Shown: piece by piece, positions 8,501 to 15,527 of the stretch | How the letters are laid out: the number at the start of each line of letters is the position of its first letter | How positions within the stretch are numbered: the first letter of the stretch is position 1 | DNA from: a virus | Strand: one strand, 5' to 3' | DNA: 24,688 nt | Virus record (IMG/VR): IMGVR_UViG_3300031963_000889 | Span: 1 to 24,688 of that record | Translations under genes and position numbers: made by a program | The notes under the pieces: model-generated | What the model was told of the DNA's origin: nothing | The model's database searches: none | Seen by the model: only the letters and a program-made list of their open reading frames with translations

Positions 8501-9891
8501 ACCGAGGCCGCCAGCGGCGCCACGCCGCCGATGCTCTGCGACAGCTCTTCGATGGTGGTGTTGCCGGCCGCCGCGGCGACGAAGAAGGCGTCGCTCACGC
8601 GCGTGGCTTCTTCGGCCGCGAGGCCGTAGGCGTTCAGCGTGGCGACCAGCCCGCTGGCCGCGACTTCGGTATCCGCCAGGCCGCCGATGGCGAGCTGGTT
8701 GGCGACGCGCAGGATCTCCAGCGCCTGCGTGGTGTCCTCGACGCCGGCAGCGATGATCTCGTACAGCGCCGCAGCGTTGCGGGCAGCGTCGCCACCGAAC
8801 TCGCGGGTCAGGCCGCGGACGCTCTCGCTCAGCGCAGCCAAGTCAGCTTGCGGAGCAATGGTGCTGATTGCTGCAATCGATCGTGCGAACTGGCTGGCAG
8901 CGCTTGCAGCCGTGCTCAGCGTGCGGGTGACGGTGAACAGGCTGGCGCCCGCAGCGATCAAGCTGCCCTGCACTTGCTGCAAAGACGCGCCGAGGCTGCC
9001 GTACTCGCTGCGCAGCTCGCGCGTGCGCTCGATCAGGCGGGACTGCGCCTGCGCCAGCTCTCGAGCGGACAGCGTGCCGCTTGCGCGAAGCGTGTCATAG
9101 GCAGCCCGAACGCGCTGAATCTCGGCGGTGATGTCGCCAAAGCCACGGCGCCCCAAAGCCTCGTTCGCGTCGGCAAGCTGCTGCGCGCTGGTCGCGGCGG
9201 CACGGTTGCTGCTGACCTGCTGGGAAACGCTGTTCGCCAGAGCATCGAGCGCCGCGCGTGACTGCTGGGCTCGCGCCTGCAGCTCGGCTTGCGCGCTGGT
9301 GTAGCTCTTGCTCGCGACGCCGGCCTTCTCAAGCTCGCCGCGAATCTGCTGGATGGGCTCGCGCAGGCGGTCTTGCTGGGCGGCGAGCTTGGAAATCGTG
9401 CCGCGCGACTTCTCAAGCTCGGCGTCATAGCGGCGCTGGGCCGTCTCCGCCTCGCGAAGCTCGGCCGTAAGTCGCTGAATCTCGACTCGGGCTTCAGCGC
9501 TCGCGCGCTGGCGCTGTTCTTCGCTGATCTCACCGCGCTGGGCTGCTGCTGCCAGTCGCCGCAGCCCCTCTTCCTGGTCAGCAATGGCCGCGCGCGTGGC
9601 GCCCTGCGTTGCAGCAGCCTGCTTGCTGGCAGCATCCAGCGCAAGCGTCGCGGCCTGCGTCTCGCGGATGCTCTGCTGCAGGCCGATGTATTGCTGGCCA
9701 AGCTCACGCAGGCGAGCGAGAGACTGCTGCAGTGCGCCGGTGTCGGCCAATGCATCGGTGAGCTGCGACAGTTCGGATGCTGACTGCTGGCCCTGCTCGC
9801 CCAAGCCGTCGATCTGCGCGCGCAGGTCGCGCAGGTTGCTGATGCCCTCGACTTCAAATTGCAGCCGCAGGGTTTCGTCGCGCGTAGCCAT
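5509..9891 (-). CDS. Tail tape measure protein, 1460 aa
   Basis: This protein sets tail length and is ejected ahead of the DNA in siphoviruses. Residues 1-310 are Gln/Ala/Arg-rich coiled coil. Residues about 330-600 match the TP901-type tape-measure core (LSESVRGLTREFGG, YEIIAAGVEDTTQALEIL, GVAPLAASVGVSVEQL). Hydrophobic, Ala/Gly-rich stretches at about 641-675 and 680-730 could insert in membrane. Coiled coil returns near 1280-1400, and a short C-terminal domain ends at the stop. It is longer than lambda gpH (853 aa). Start ATG overlaps the gpZ-like stop as TGATG. No lysozyme or peptidase domain is visible inside it. The family call rests on length, composition, core motifs and position after tail tube and chaperone. 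Confidence 0.95.
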   Translation of the reverse strand: MATRDETLRLQFEVEGISNLRDLRAQIDGLGEQGQQSASELSQLTDALADTGALQQSLARLRELGQQYIGLQQSIRETQAATLALDAASKQAAATQGATRAAIADQEEGLRRLAAAAQRGEISEEQRQRASAEARVEIQRLTAELREAETAQRRYDAELEKSRGTISKLAAQQDRLREPIQQIRGELEKAGVASKSYTSAQAELQARAQQSRAALDALANSVSQQVSSNRAAATSAQQLADANEALGRRGFGDITAEIQRVRAAYDTLRASGTLSARELAQAQSRLIERTRELRSEYGSLGASLQQVQGSLIAAGASLFTVTRTLSTAASAASQFARSIAAISTIAPQADLAALSESVRGLTREFGGDAARNAAALYEIIAAGVEDTTQALEILRVANQLAIGGLADTEVAASGLVATLNAYGLAAEEATRVSDAFFVAAAAGNTTIEELSQSIGGVAPLAASVGVSVEQLTSAVGALTAGGLDTGQAFTQIQSALTAVVKPTAEARKAAEALGIQFDVAALRSQGLQQFLQGVSDAAQGNETTLATLFGRVEGLQGVLALTGNQADAFAKALSDMENGAGRTAEALAKLQDTPEARLRLFRAAVGDLEMSFGQAVTALTPLLDGLTSAVNLFNELPSGVRAGIAGVTALTAVVAPLAIAIVQSRAALVLLLGSLRAIGPAAAAAGGGVGVFTTAANAATAAAGRLNLSLSTLGRAFAALGVAAAGFEVGQAIGEKFNEISQSATAAGQSVSALADEIQQAGQAGAAQAAQFSNFADVQVRSAEAAAQLGDAQREAYRAALEGLEQYLLGRGRELIAIKQRGEATAQELAELDATKQRLIDVRASFDALDQAGLGAAKSIAAVVSAAESPAVAKLAEDLRKAAGDSKKLGEELSGAFDGIDFDNSASRLGEIALAIDRAASSSTAAGTAIREGLAKELADLSGEELLRFQQAAQFAFDAAGEGAGAASQILDATIAESYRRLGVDAEAAGVKITKQGQEIIANFRAISSSANASAQGISAAFRAALNKAETTGEVQELEAALRAAFAAGKLSAEQLGAALSAAGARAADITNGALEAQGALGQLGEAGRQAARELIASLQSARAGLEAEAGNLALAIQRGLQNGEPVAALQQQLSGLQAEIAGTTSRINGLQQGLGAVGDAGEDAGRRGANGIGTLTPVLKDAALQAKETAAAVGDIGQQGQQAGEEVKSSVSNALLGLIQFTKDARDSLAEFGEEAVAQFDRLRGELGVVNTTGRSTADVLQLIADRAGFAAKNAEELKRQIGDTEASVKRTREEMARLAQQTAEATNELSDLNRQLQDEADRRAGNEEAIRRREYEEQLRRIAELERQGGQAAITQANQARELARRNFEADIAEIRAREREQIDSNRRVDEDRNRRSGGGSTGGALAPARDAGQPAESLGTIAPVFNITGGNPEETARVVLRELEKLQRRGANPRTAF

Positions 9892-10445
9892 CAGCGGGTG
9901 AGCCTCTCGATTTCGGTTGCGAGCACGGTCCGCGCCTTGTCCACCAGCTCATCGCCGATGTCCTGCTGGGCAAGCTGCTGCGCGATGGATGGGCCGTAGA
10001 CGCCCTTAAGGGGATAGCGACCGACGCGCGGGCCGTCGCTGTATTCGCTGCCGCTGACGCGCTTGCGCTCAAGCCCGACGCGGTTTCCGTTCGCGCCGGT
10101 GCGAATGAATGCTCCGGCGCGGACTTCTCGCTTCCCGCCCTTCCGCACCTGGACCTCGGCGCCGTCTCGGCGCGGGTTCCAGCGCGCGCCGTAGCTCACG
10201 ATGTTGACGCCCTTCCCGCTGGCGACCAGCTCCACCGCGTCATCGGTCACGCGCGAGCGAAGGCCGTCGAGGATGCGGAACGCTGGCAGGTTGAACTCGG
10301 CCTGCAGACTGCGGCGGGCTTCGGGCTTGATGCGCCGGCCAACGGTCGACTTGGCGCGCTGCACCGCGACTTCGCCGCGTTCGCCCAATTCGCGCGCGCG
10401 CTCGACCAGCCGCTGCAGTCCGCGGCTGTCGAGAACGGTCGGCAT
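9891..10445 (-). CDS. Z: Minor tail protein Z (GPZ) family, 184 aa
   Basis: The C-terminal part (RYPLKGVYGPSIAQQLAQQ, then a closing helix) is the signature of the lambda gpZ / prophage minor tail protein Z family, which acts in tail completion so that finished tails can join heads. The N-terminus is helical and basic. The start ATG lies two bases after the chaperone stop. In lambda, Z lies between head-completion and U genes; here it sits between the chaperone and the tape measure. That is a different but workable order. The protein is close to lambda gpZ in size (192 aa). Confidence 0.85.
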   Translation of the reverse strand: MPTVLDSRGLQRLVERARELGERGEVAVQRAKSTVGRRIKPEARRSLQAEFNLPAFRILDGLRSRVTDDAVELVASGKGVNIVSYGARWNPRRDGAEVQVRKGGKREVRAGAFIRTGANGNRVGLERKRVSGSEYSDGPRVGRYPLKGVYGPSIAQQLAQQDIGDELVDKARTVLATEIERLTR

Positions 10446-10447
10446 GG

Positions 10448-10813
10448 TCAGTCAGCCTTCGGCGCCAAGCCAGCGGCGATCTGGTCCGCAGTGTTCTGGA
10501 GCGCCTTGATCTCGGGAATGACCTTTTCGGACAGGTAGGGCGCGGACTGCAGCGCGGCAAACTCCATGATCTGCCGCGTCGCGCTCAGCAACTCGTGCAG
10601 CATCATTCCGCCGACGGGCAGGCCATAGGCGCCACACAGACGCGAGGCGCACGCCAAGGCTTTGCTTGTGGCAAGCGCCAAGGAATTGGTGCCGGCATCC
10701 TGCACGCACTCCCACAGCGTCATCAGGGCCAAAGCGCGATCCGCAGTCAGCGGACCGAATGCGTATTCGTTGCCGCCTACCAGGATGGCCGCGGGCTTGT
10801 TTGTCTTGAACAT
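10448..10813 (-). CDS. Tail assembly chaperone candidate (gpG-like position), 121 aa
   Basis: I choose the ATG at 10813 (MFKTNKPAAILVGG) because GGAG sits about 8 bases before it; a longer frame upstream would run through a strong hairpin. The protein has a short beta N-terminus (EYAFGPLTADRAL) followed by helices rich in Ala and Leu, as tail chaperones do. It lies between the tail tube and the tape measure, the place of lambda G/T. Unlike lambda G, no clear slippery heptamer is seen near its 3' end and there is no separate T-like frame. So either this family makes no frameshifted product or the identity is different. Confidence 0.7.
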   Translation of the reverse strand: MFKTNKPAAILVGGNEYAFGPLTADRALALMTLWECVQDAGTNSLALATSKALACASRLCGAYGLPVGGMMLHELLSATRQIMEFAALQSAPYLSEKVIPEIKALQNTADQIAAGLAPKAD

Positions 10814-10828
10814 GCGATCTCCGAAGAG

Positions 10829-10859
10829 AGCCCCGGCGCCGACTGGCAACGCCGGGGCT
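10829..10859 (-). terminator. Perfect 10-bp hairpin after the tail tube gene
   Basis: AGCCCCGGCG and CGCCGGGGCT are perfect complements separated by 11 bases. The hairpin fills most of the 51-base gap between the tail tube stop and the chaperone start. On the minus strand the following bases are CTCTTCGG, not a T-run, so it may be an attenuator or an mRNA 3'-end stabiliser instead of a full terminator. Confidence 0.55.
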
Positions 10860-10864
10860 GTGGC

Positions 10865-11659
10865 TTAGGCGGCGCGACGGCCGTCGATGATGATCTGCGG
10901 GGTGCCGCTGTCACGCTCGTTGATGCCCACGGCCAGGGTGAAGCTGGCCAGCTCATCTTCGGTGATCAGCGGCAGCTCGCCCGACGGGCTCAGGCTGGCG
11001 GACGCAATGTAAAGGTCACGGTTCGGGCCGGCAGCGTTGTCGGAGATGAAGCGAATGGCGCCGGTCTGCGAGCCACTGCCGCCCGAAGATACGCGGGTGA
11101 TGGTGCCAGCGGTCGGGGTGTAGTCCACATGCACCGTGGTGCCGTTCGCGATGGCTCCGCCGGGGATGATGTAGATGCGGGCCTTGGCAGCGTCGAGACG
11201 GTAGTCGGTATTCAGGACGTAGGTGGTCGAGCCCGCGACGTTGGTCACGACGACACTGGTCACGTCCTGCACGCCGAGCGGATTGTTGCTGGTGGCGCCG
11301 AGCTGGTATTCGCGGTCCTGCCGCACGACGATCGCTTCATTCGTCACCGGCGTGGCCGTCTGCGTGACGGTCGAGACAGTGCCGCCCAGGAAGAGGGCCA
11401 GGTTCTGGGCGCTCACGTCGTCACAGGTGATCTCGGCGTTGAAGTTGACCGACAGCGTGACGGTCAGATCCTTCTTGCGCAGGCCGCCAGTGGAGCTGAA
11501 ATGCTCGAACTGCTCCGATTCGATGTTGAGCGAGAAGCCAGGGCAGTTGCCCAGAAAGCGCTCGCCGGTCTTGGCGCCGTTGCTGTCGAAGAGATCGACG
11601 AACAGCTCGCCGCGACCGAAGACGTAGGTATTGCTGAAGTTGGTGCCGGCGATGGGCAT
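10865..11659 (-). CDS. Major tail tube protein, 264 aa
   Basis: Start ATG at 11659 (MPIAGTNFSNTYVFGRGELF) follows AGAGGA at a good distance; an upstream in-frame start would read through the preceding hairpin. The chain is beta-rich, beginning with a FGRGELFVDLFD strand pair and a SSTGGLRKKDLTVTLSV segment. This matches the tail-tube fold, whose loops and strands stack into hexamer rings. It is close in size to lambda gpV (246 aa). The last part (LPLITEDELASFTLAVGINERD) fits a tube C-terminus. It is followed by a chaperone and a tape measure, as tail tube genes are. Strong hairpins lie on both sides, as if its message were expressed separately at a high level. Confidence 0.85.
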   Translation of the reverse strand: MPIAGTNFSNTYVFGRGELFVDLFDSNGAKTGERFLGNCPGFSLNIESEQFEHFSSTGGLRKKDLTVTLSVNFNAEITCDDVSAQNLALFLGGTVSTVTQTATPVTNEAIVVRQDREYQLGATSNNPLGVQDVTSVVVTNVAGSTTYVLNTDYRLDAAKARIYIIPGGAIANGTTVHVDYTPTAGTITRVSSGGSGSQTGAIRFISDNAAGPNRDLYIASASLSPSGELPLITEDELASFTLAVGINERDSGTPQIIIDGRRAA

Positions 11660-11680
11660 GGTGCGGTCCTCTGAAATGCG

Positions 11681-11705
11681 AAAGGCCCGCACTTGGCGGG
11701 CCTTT
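11681..11705 (-). terminator. Perfect 10-bp hairpin before the tail tube gene
   Basis: AAAGGCCCGC and GCGGGCCTTT pair perfectly across a five-base loop (acttg). It ends in TTT on both strands, so it could act in either direction. It lies between the 64-aa gene and the tail tube Shine-Dalgarno. As a terminator it would cut expression of all tail genes, so partial termination or 5'-end stabilisation of the tube message is more likely. Confidence 0.6.
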
Positions 11706-11728
11706 CAGGGGGTGGAGTTGGTCGCGGC

Positions 11729-11923
11729 TCAGCGCCGCTTGCGCGGCCTCGGGCTCGGATCAGGGGTTGCGTCCTGGTCCGTCGGCGGGTCTGCGATCTG
11801 GCCGGCGCCGAGGTCGCGCAGGCGAATCGCCTGTCCCTCCGGCAGATCGATGATGTCGCCGGGCGCGTAGCTCACGCCGGCGTTGATCCAGTGCTGCGAG
11901 AACTCAAAAGCGACTGCTGACAT
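11729..11923 (-). CDS. Small accessory protein of the tail module, 64 aa
   Basis: The start is the ATG at 11923 (MSAVAFEFSQHWINAG), which has AGGAG about 9 bases upstream. The gene overlaps the end of the tail terminator gene by 20 bases. The protein has an HWINAGVSYAPGDIIDLPEGQA pattern ending in a basic PSPRPRKRR tail. It resembles the small phage proteins with a PGD..LPE..A..L..GAG pattern found near tail or head genes (DUF7210-like by eye). Its molecular role is unknown; a structural or assembly role is inferred from its neighbours. Confidence 0.7.
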   Translation of the reverse strand: MSAVAFEFSQHWINAGVSYAPGDIIDLPEGQAIRLRDLGAGQIADPPTDQDATPDPSPRPRKRR

Positions 11924-12401
11924 GCGCAGGCTCCTGTCCGTAGGGATTGCCAATGCCCTCCACATAGGTGATTCGGATCGAGAGGCGCACGATCTCGGCC
12001 TGCCCGCCATCGAGGCGCGCAGTGCTGACGGTCGACTCCATCGCCATCGTGCCAATTCGCCCGGCCTCATCAGACAGCGCGGCATGCGGCTCGCTGAAAA
12101 TGGCGCGCTTGATGTCGGCCTTGATCAGCTCCATTGCGGTGCCGGTCGTCTCTTCGTCCGCGGGGACATAGCCCTCGACGTCAACGCGCAGATCGGTCGC
12201 GGTCTTGTTGCTGTTGGCGTCGGCGCGGAAGTCCTCGGCCTGCGACCAGACCACGATTGCAGGAAGCTCGACCTGATCAAGCGAACGGCGTGCCCGATAC
12301 ACGCTGCGGCCGGCGTCGGTCTGGAAGTCATCAGCAGACCGGATGCGGCGAAGGCGGCACGCGATCTCACGCAGCGCGCGTTCGGAAATTGGCAGGCTCA
12401 T
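11904..12401 (-). CDS. Tail terminator-like protein (gpU-type position), 165 aa
   Basis: Start ATG (MSLPISERALREIACRLRRI) overlaps the upstream TGA as ATGA and follows a GGGTGG stretch; a GTG three codons earlier is the alternative. The N-terminal helix and the RARRSLDQVELPAIVVWSQAED segment, then YVPADEETTGTAMELIKADIKRAIF, are typical of small tail-terminator or completion proteins that cap the tail tube and bind the head connector. It is longer than lambda gpU (131 aa). It is the first clearly tail-type gene after the accessory fibre block. The terminator identity is a family-style match, not a proven one. Confidence 0.65.
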   Translation of the reverse strand: MSLPISERALREIACRLRRIRSADDFQTDAGRSVYRARRSLDQVELPAIVVWSQAEDFRADANSNKTATDLRVDVEGYVPADEETTGTAMELIKADIKRAIFSEPHAALSDEAGRIGTMAMESTVSTARLDGGQAEIVRLSIRITYVEGIGNPYGQEPAHVSSRF

Positions 12402-12745
12402 CCGATCCACCCGAACGAATAGCCCGCGGTGATCACGTCGCCGGTGTCGGGCGGCGCTTCCTCGGTAACGGTTACCGAAGTGCCAAGCACTACGATGGAC
12501 CAGCCTCGAACGGTCCCAAGCTCAGAAGCCCAATAGGTGCCGTCATTTAGGCCTCCGACGGTCCAGTTGCCGGCGTTGTCAGCGCGGACAGTTGCCACCT
12601 GCGAACGACGCAGCGAAATGAGTATTTCGCTGCCAGCGGTAGCGCCAGACCCAGAGACAACAGCAACCGCCCGGCTCCCGAAAGAAAACATCACGGGGCG
12701 CGATCGGTCTGGAACAATTACGCCAATATCTCCGAGCGCGCTCAT
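12398..12745 (-). CDS. Beta-rich accessory virion protein, 115 aa, unknown
   Basis: ATGA overlaps on both sides. The sequence is beta-rich (VMFSFGSRAVAVVSGSG, then QVATVRADNAGNWTVGGLNDGTYW). The DNAGNWTVGGL stretch is the sort of turn-rich pattern found in carboxypeptidase-regulatory or Ig-like phage surface domains. There is no signal peptide or membrane segment. It lies in the lower-GC block, immediately after the 329-aa protein, and the two may have been acquired together. Function not recognised. Confidence 0.65.
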   Translation of the reverse strand: MSALGDIGVIVPDRSRPVMFSFGSRAVAVVSGSGATAGSEILISLRRSQVATVRADNAGNWTVGGLNDGTYWASELGTVRGWSIVVLGTSVTVTEEAPPDTGDVITAGYSFGWIG

Positions 12746-13731
12746 GCGAGCGGGTCCTGCCAGGTGTCGGTGGTTTCAACTACAAGCTTTCCTGCCGAGT
12801 TGGCGCCTGCCCCAAGGATTGAGAAGTTTGCACTCGGGTCATACCCCGCCGCATTGAATGTGTCTGCATAAGCGATTGTTGTGCCGCCCGCGTTGACGTT
12901 GTGCAATGGCACCCACAAGTTCGGGAAAAATCCGGCCGGCTGCTGATTTGATAGAGATGCACCAGACGCTCCGTTAACCCACAATTGCGGCGGACTGATG
13001 AAGAACTCGCCATCATCATTTGGCGCTTTCGGTCCAACACTTCCTGCAAATCCCGAGGCCGTTGTCCCACTGGTTCCTTCGGTCACAAACGCCGCGCGCG
13101 GAGACTTTGACACCCCATCCACAGTTCGCATGGCGAATAGCCTAGGGGAGCCCACGCCTGCATAAGACGAAAAGAACATTTGCGCAGCTAGGCTTTCACT
13201 TGCCGCGTTTGACGAAGCGCGAGTGTTTACGACGTAAGGCCATGAATTGGCCGAACGTATTGGCGAGAACTTGCCGAAAAGGTATGTGTCCGCAGAGGTT
13301 GTTCCAAACCTGACGGACAGAATGAACCAGTTTTCATTGGCAGTAAGCTGCCAAGCTCGCGCAGTTGTGTCGAGCGTGTCAGAGCATCGCCACACACACA
13401 CGCTGTCAGCCATTTCCGCGACAGTAGGAAACGGGTCGACCAAAGTATCTACGCCGGTCGCGCCTTCTGCGGCACGCACAATTGCTTCGCGGAATCCGCC
13501 GGTGCCTGTGCCGTCATTGACAACGCGCAGAAAACCAACGCCGTCGACAGTGCAAAAAACCGCTTTATTGGTCCCGGTGAACAGCAGTGTCCATCCCTTC
13601 TTGGGCAGCGAGCCGTAAGCCGTGCCGGTTCCGGTCAGGCAAATTGTCAACAGATTTACTAGGCCGTTGCCGGTGGTCCCACGAAGAACCGGCGCGCCTG
13701 CGTCGGTGCTGCGGTAAGTCGTCACGCTCAT
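12742..13731 (-). CDS. Virion-associated protein with DAGAPVL N-terminus, 329 aa
   Basis: The true start is the ATG at 13731, overlapping the fibre stop as ATGA. The N-terminus (SVTTYRSTDAGAPVLRG, then LPKKGWTLLFTGTNKAVF) is a recurrent phage pattern: a D.GAPVL element followed by a GW...F.GTNKAVF element, often encoded near fibre and connector genes. The rest is rich in Ser, Phe, Trp and Asn, and ends GKLVVETTDTWQDPLA. No catalytic motif is evident. The DNA here is about 55-57% GC in two counted lines against about 70% in the tape measure, which suggests recent exchange. A virion surface or accessory role is inferred. Confidence 0.7.
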   Translation of the reverse strand: MSVTTYRSTDAGAPVLRGTTGNGLVNLLTICLTGTGTAYGSLPKKGWTLLFTGTNKAVFCTVDGVGFLRVVNDGTGTGGFREAIVRAAEGATGVDTLVDPFPTVAEMADSVCVWRCSDTLDTTARAWQLTANENWFILSVRFGTTSADTYLFGKFSPIRSANSWPYVVNTRASSNAASESLAAQMFFSSYAGVGSPRLFAMRTVDGVSKSPRAAFVTEGTSGTTASGFAGSVGPKAPNDDGEFFISPPQLWVNGASGASLSNQQPAGFFPNLWVPLHNVNAGGTTIAYADTFNAAGYDPSANFSILGAGANSAGKLVVETTDTWQDPLA

Positions 13732-15527
13732 GCTTCGGTCGCCTCGATGATCAGGGTGATTCCGGTCACGGTGCCGGTGACGCTCGTCACCTCCATTTCG
13801 ATCAGGTCGCCGTCGTCGATCGCAGTCCACGCAGAGGCTGAAGCAGTGCCTCGGGCGCCTGAAGAAATCGACGGCGGCGAGCCCGCCGTGATCGCGGTGA
13901 AGGTGCCGCTGGAAAAAGGTCGCTTGCGTACTTCGACCGTGATGCTTCCGGTGCTGCCGGCCTTGGGCAGCAGGGTCCAGGCCACCGGAGTCAGGCCGGT
14001 CACGGCGCGCAGCTCGACGCGGCGGCCAGTGGTGAGCGGCTGGTCGATGCCGTTCACGGTGCCGGCGTCCCAGCCGACGGTGATCGGGCGCACAGCAGAG
14101 CCGCCGGTAGCGGTTGCGCTGATCACGTTGTCGACGATGGTGATGCCAGTTCCAGCCGTAAGCGCGTTCTGCTTGCTGCTTGGCGCCAAGGCGTGCCAGC
14201 CCTGCAGGTTGGCGCTCAAGGTCAGCGCGGCGGCGGTGAAGCTCAGTCCGGTGCCGAGCGAAATCTGAGTCGCGGCGCTGCCGCCTGAAATCTGGCCCAG
14301 CAGGCGATCATCGGACAGCACGATCTTGCTGGCGGACAGCGCGGGGATGTCGCCCTGCACCAGCTCGCGGAAAGTCGGGGCGCCGTCAGAGCCTGCCGGG
14401 CTCGCCCAGACGCGCGAGGCTGTCTGCGATGCCAGGGTGGCAGTGATGGTGCCTGCGCCCGTCACCGGCGAGTTGGAAACGGAGAAGATGCTCGGCAGCG
14501 ACAGGCCCACGCTTGTGACCGTGCCGTTGCCCGTGCCTGCACCAATCGCTGCGCGGGCGCCCTCAGCAGTGGTAGCGCCGGTGCCGCCGTTGGCGATGCC
14601 GAGCGTGCCGCCCAGCGTGAGCGTTCCCGCGATGGTGATCGGGCCGCCACTGAAGGTCAGGCCCGTGGTGCCGCCCGAAGCCTGCACGCTGGTGACGGTG
14701 CCGGAGCCGCCGCCACCTCCGCCGCTTGCACTGATCGTGACCGTGCGCGAGGCGCCGCTGCCCGAGTAAGTCAGCGTGACGTTTGCGCCGGCGATGAGCA
14801 TCGCCTCGACTTGACCGCGCGCGATCGTGTCGGTGTAGACCGTGGCACCCGGCGCAATGCCGTCGAGCTTGGCCTTGTCCTCCACCGACATGACGCCGGC
14901 AGCGGCCTGCGTAGCGATCGGGAGCGTTGCGGCGGTGCCCGTACTGCTTGTGACGGTGCGCGCGTTGCCGGTGCCGCCGATGCCGAGGTTGGTCGCGACG
15001 TTGACCTGCGCGCCGGCTTGGATTCCGTCGAGCTTGTTCTTGTCGTTCACTGACATGAAGCCGGCGCTGCCGCCGACGCCGCCAGTGGCGACGCTATGCA
15101 GCGTGCCGCCAGGCTGCGATCCGTGCGCATGCGTGTGATCCTCGCGGGCAGCGCGAGCGCTGGCACCGGCCTGCGAGGACGCAGCCACGGCAGGCGGCGC
15201 GCTGCTCTGCAGGATCAGGTCCAGCTTCGCCTTGTCGGCGGCGGACATGCTGCCGGGCGCTGATGGCGTGGCCGGGGTGATCCCGATCACCGGATCGACG
15301 CCGCCAGTGCTGGTGATTGGCGCAGTCGCGGTGACGGTGTTCACCAGCGAGGGCGCGTCGCCAGGATTTAGCCATTCGGTGTCGTAGTCGGCGCCGGATC
15401 GCTTGCCCAGGATCTGTCCCTGCGCGCCGCCAGGGATTACGCCTTGGCCGCGCTCGCCCCGCAGACCGCGGGCGACGACGCGAGTCGCAAACTCTTGCGC
15501 CTGCACGATGATGCGTGGAGTGCTCAC
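13728..15527 (-). CDS. Fibre protein with MSxxDKxKLD and NGGTGATT repeats, 599 aa
   Basis: Start is GTG at 15527, overlapping the upstream stop as GTGA, with GGAGG ten bases before it. A short Gly-rich N-terminal stretch (RGLRGERGQGVIPGGAQGQ, then DYDTEW near 48-52) is a typical fibre attachment region. Three MSxxDKxKLDxI repeats lie at about 94-105, 158-169 and 213-224. A DHTHAH motif is at 130-135. A poly-Gly linker is at 269-274, and GTVTSV, NGGTGATT and GAGTIT segments lie at 276-364, the classic trimeric tail-fibre pattern. A C-terminal domain (about 480-599) could be the receptor-binding or decoration tip. Unusually it is encoded between head and tail genes, so it may be a head or neck fibre. 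Confidence 0.85.
   Translation of the reverse strand: MSTPRIIVQAQEFATRVVARGLRGERGQGVIPGGAQGQILGKRSGADYDTEWLNPGDAPSLVNTVTATAPITSTGGVDPVIGITPATPSAPGSMSAADKAKLDLILQSSAPPAVAASSQAGASARAAREDHTHAHGSQPGGTLHSVATGGVGGSAGFMSVNDKNKLDGIQAGAQVNVATNLGIGGTGNARTVTSSTGTAATLPIATQAAAGVMSVEDKAKLDGIAPGATVYTDTIARGQVEAMLIAGANVTLTYSGSGASRTVTISASGGGGGGSGTVTSVQASGGTTGLTFSGGPITIAGTLTLGGTLGIANGGTGATTAEGARAAIGAGTGNGTVTSVGLSLPSIFSVSNSPVTGAGTITATLASQTASRVWASPAGSDGAPTFRELVQGDIPALSASKIVLSDDRLLGQISGGSAATQISLGTGLSFTAAALTLSANLQGWHALAPSSKQNALTAGTGITIVDNVISATATGGSAVRPITVGWDAGTVNGIDQPLTTGRRVELRAVTGLTPVAWTLLPKAGSTGSITVEVRKRPFSSGTFTAITAGSPPSISSGARGTASASAWTAIDDGDLIEMEVTSVTGTVTGITLIIEATEA

Noticed and set aside
5509-9891. Peptidase or lysozyme domain inside the tape measure
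   Set aside because: No NlpC/P60, transglycosylase or M23 motif seen; the region is coiled coil, TP901 core and hydrophobic helices.
10448-10513. Possible programmed frameshift near the chaperone 3' end
   Set aside because: No XXXYYYZ-type slippery heptamer seen in the last 60 bases, and the alternative frames give no T-like continuation.
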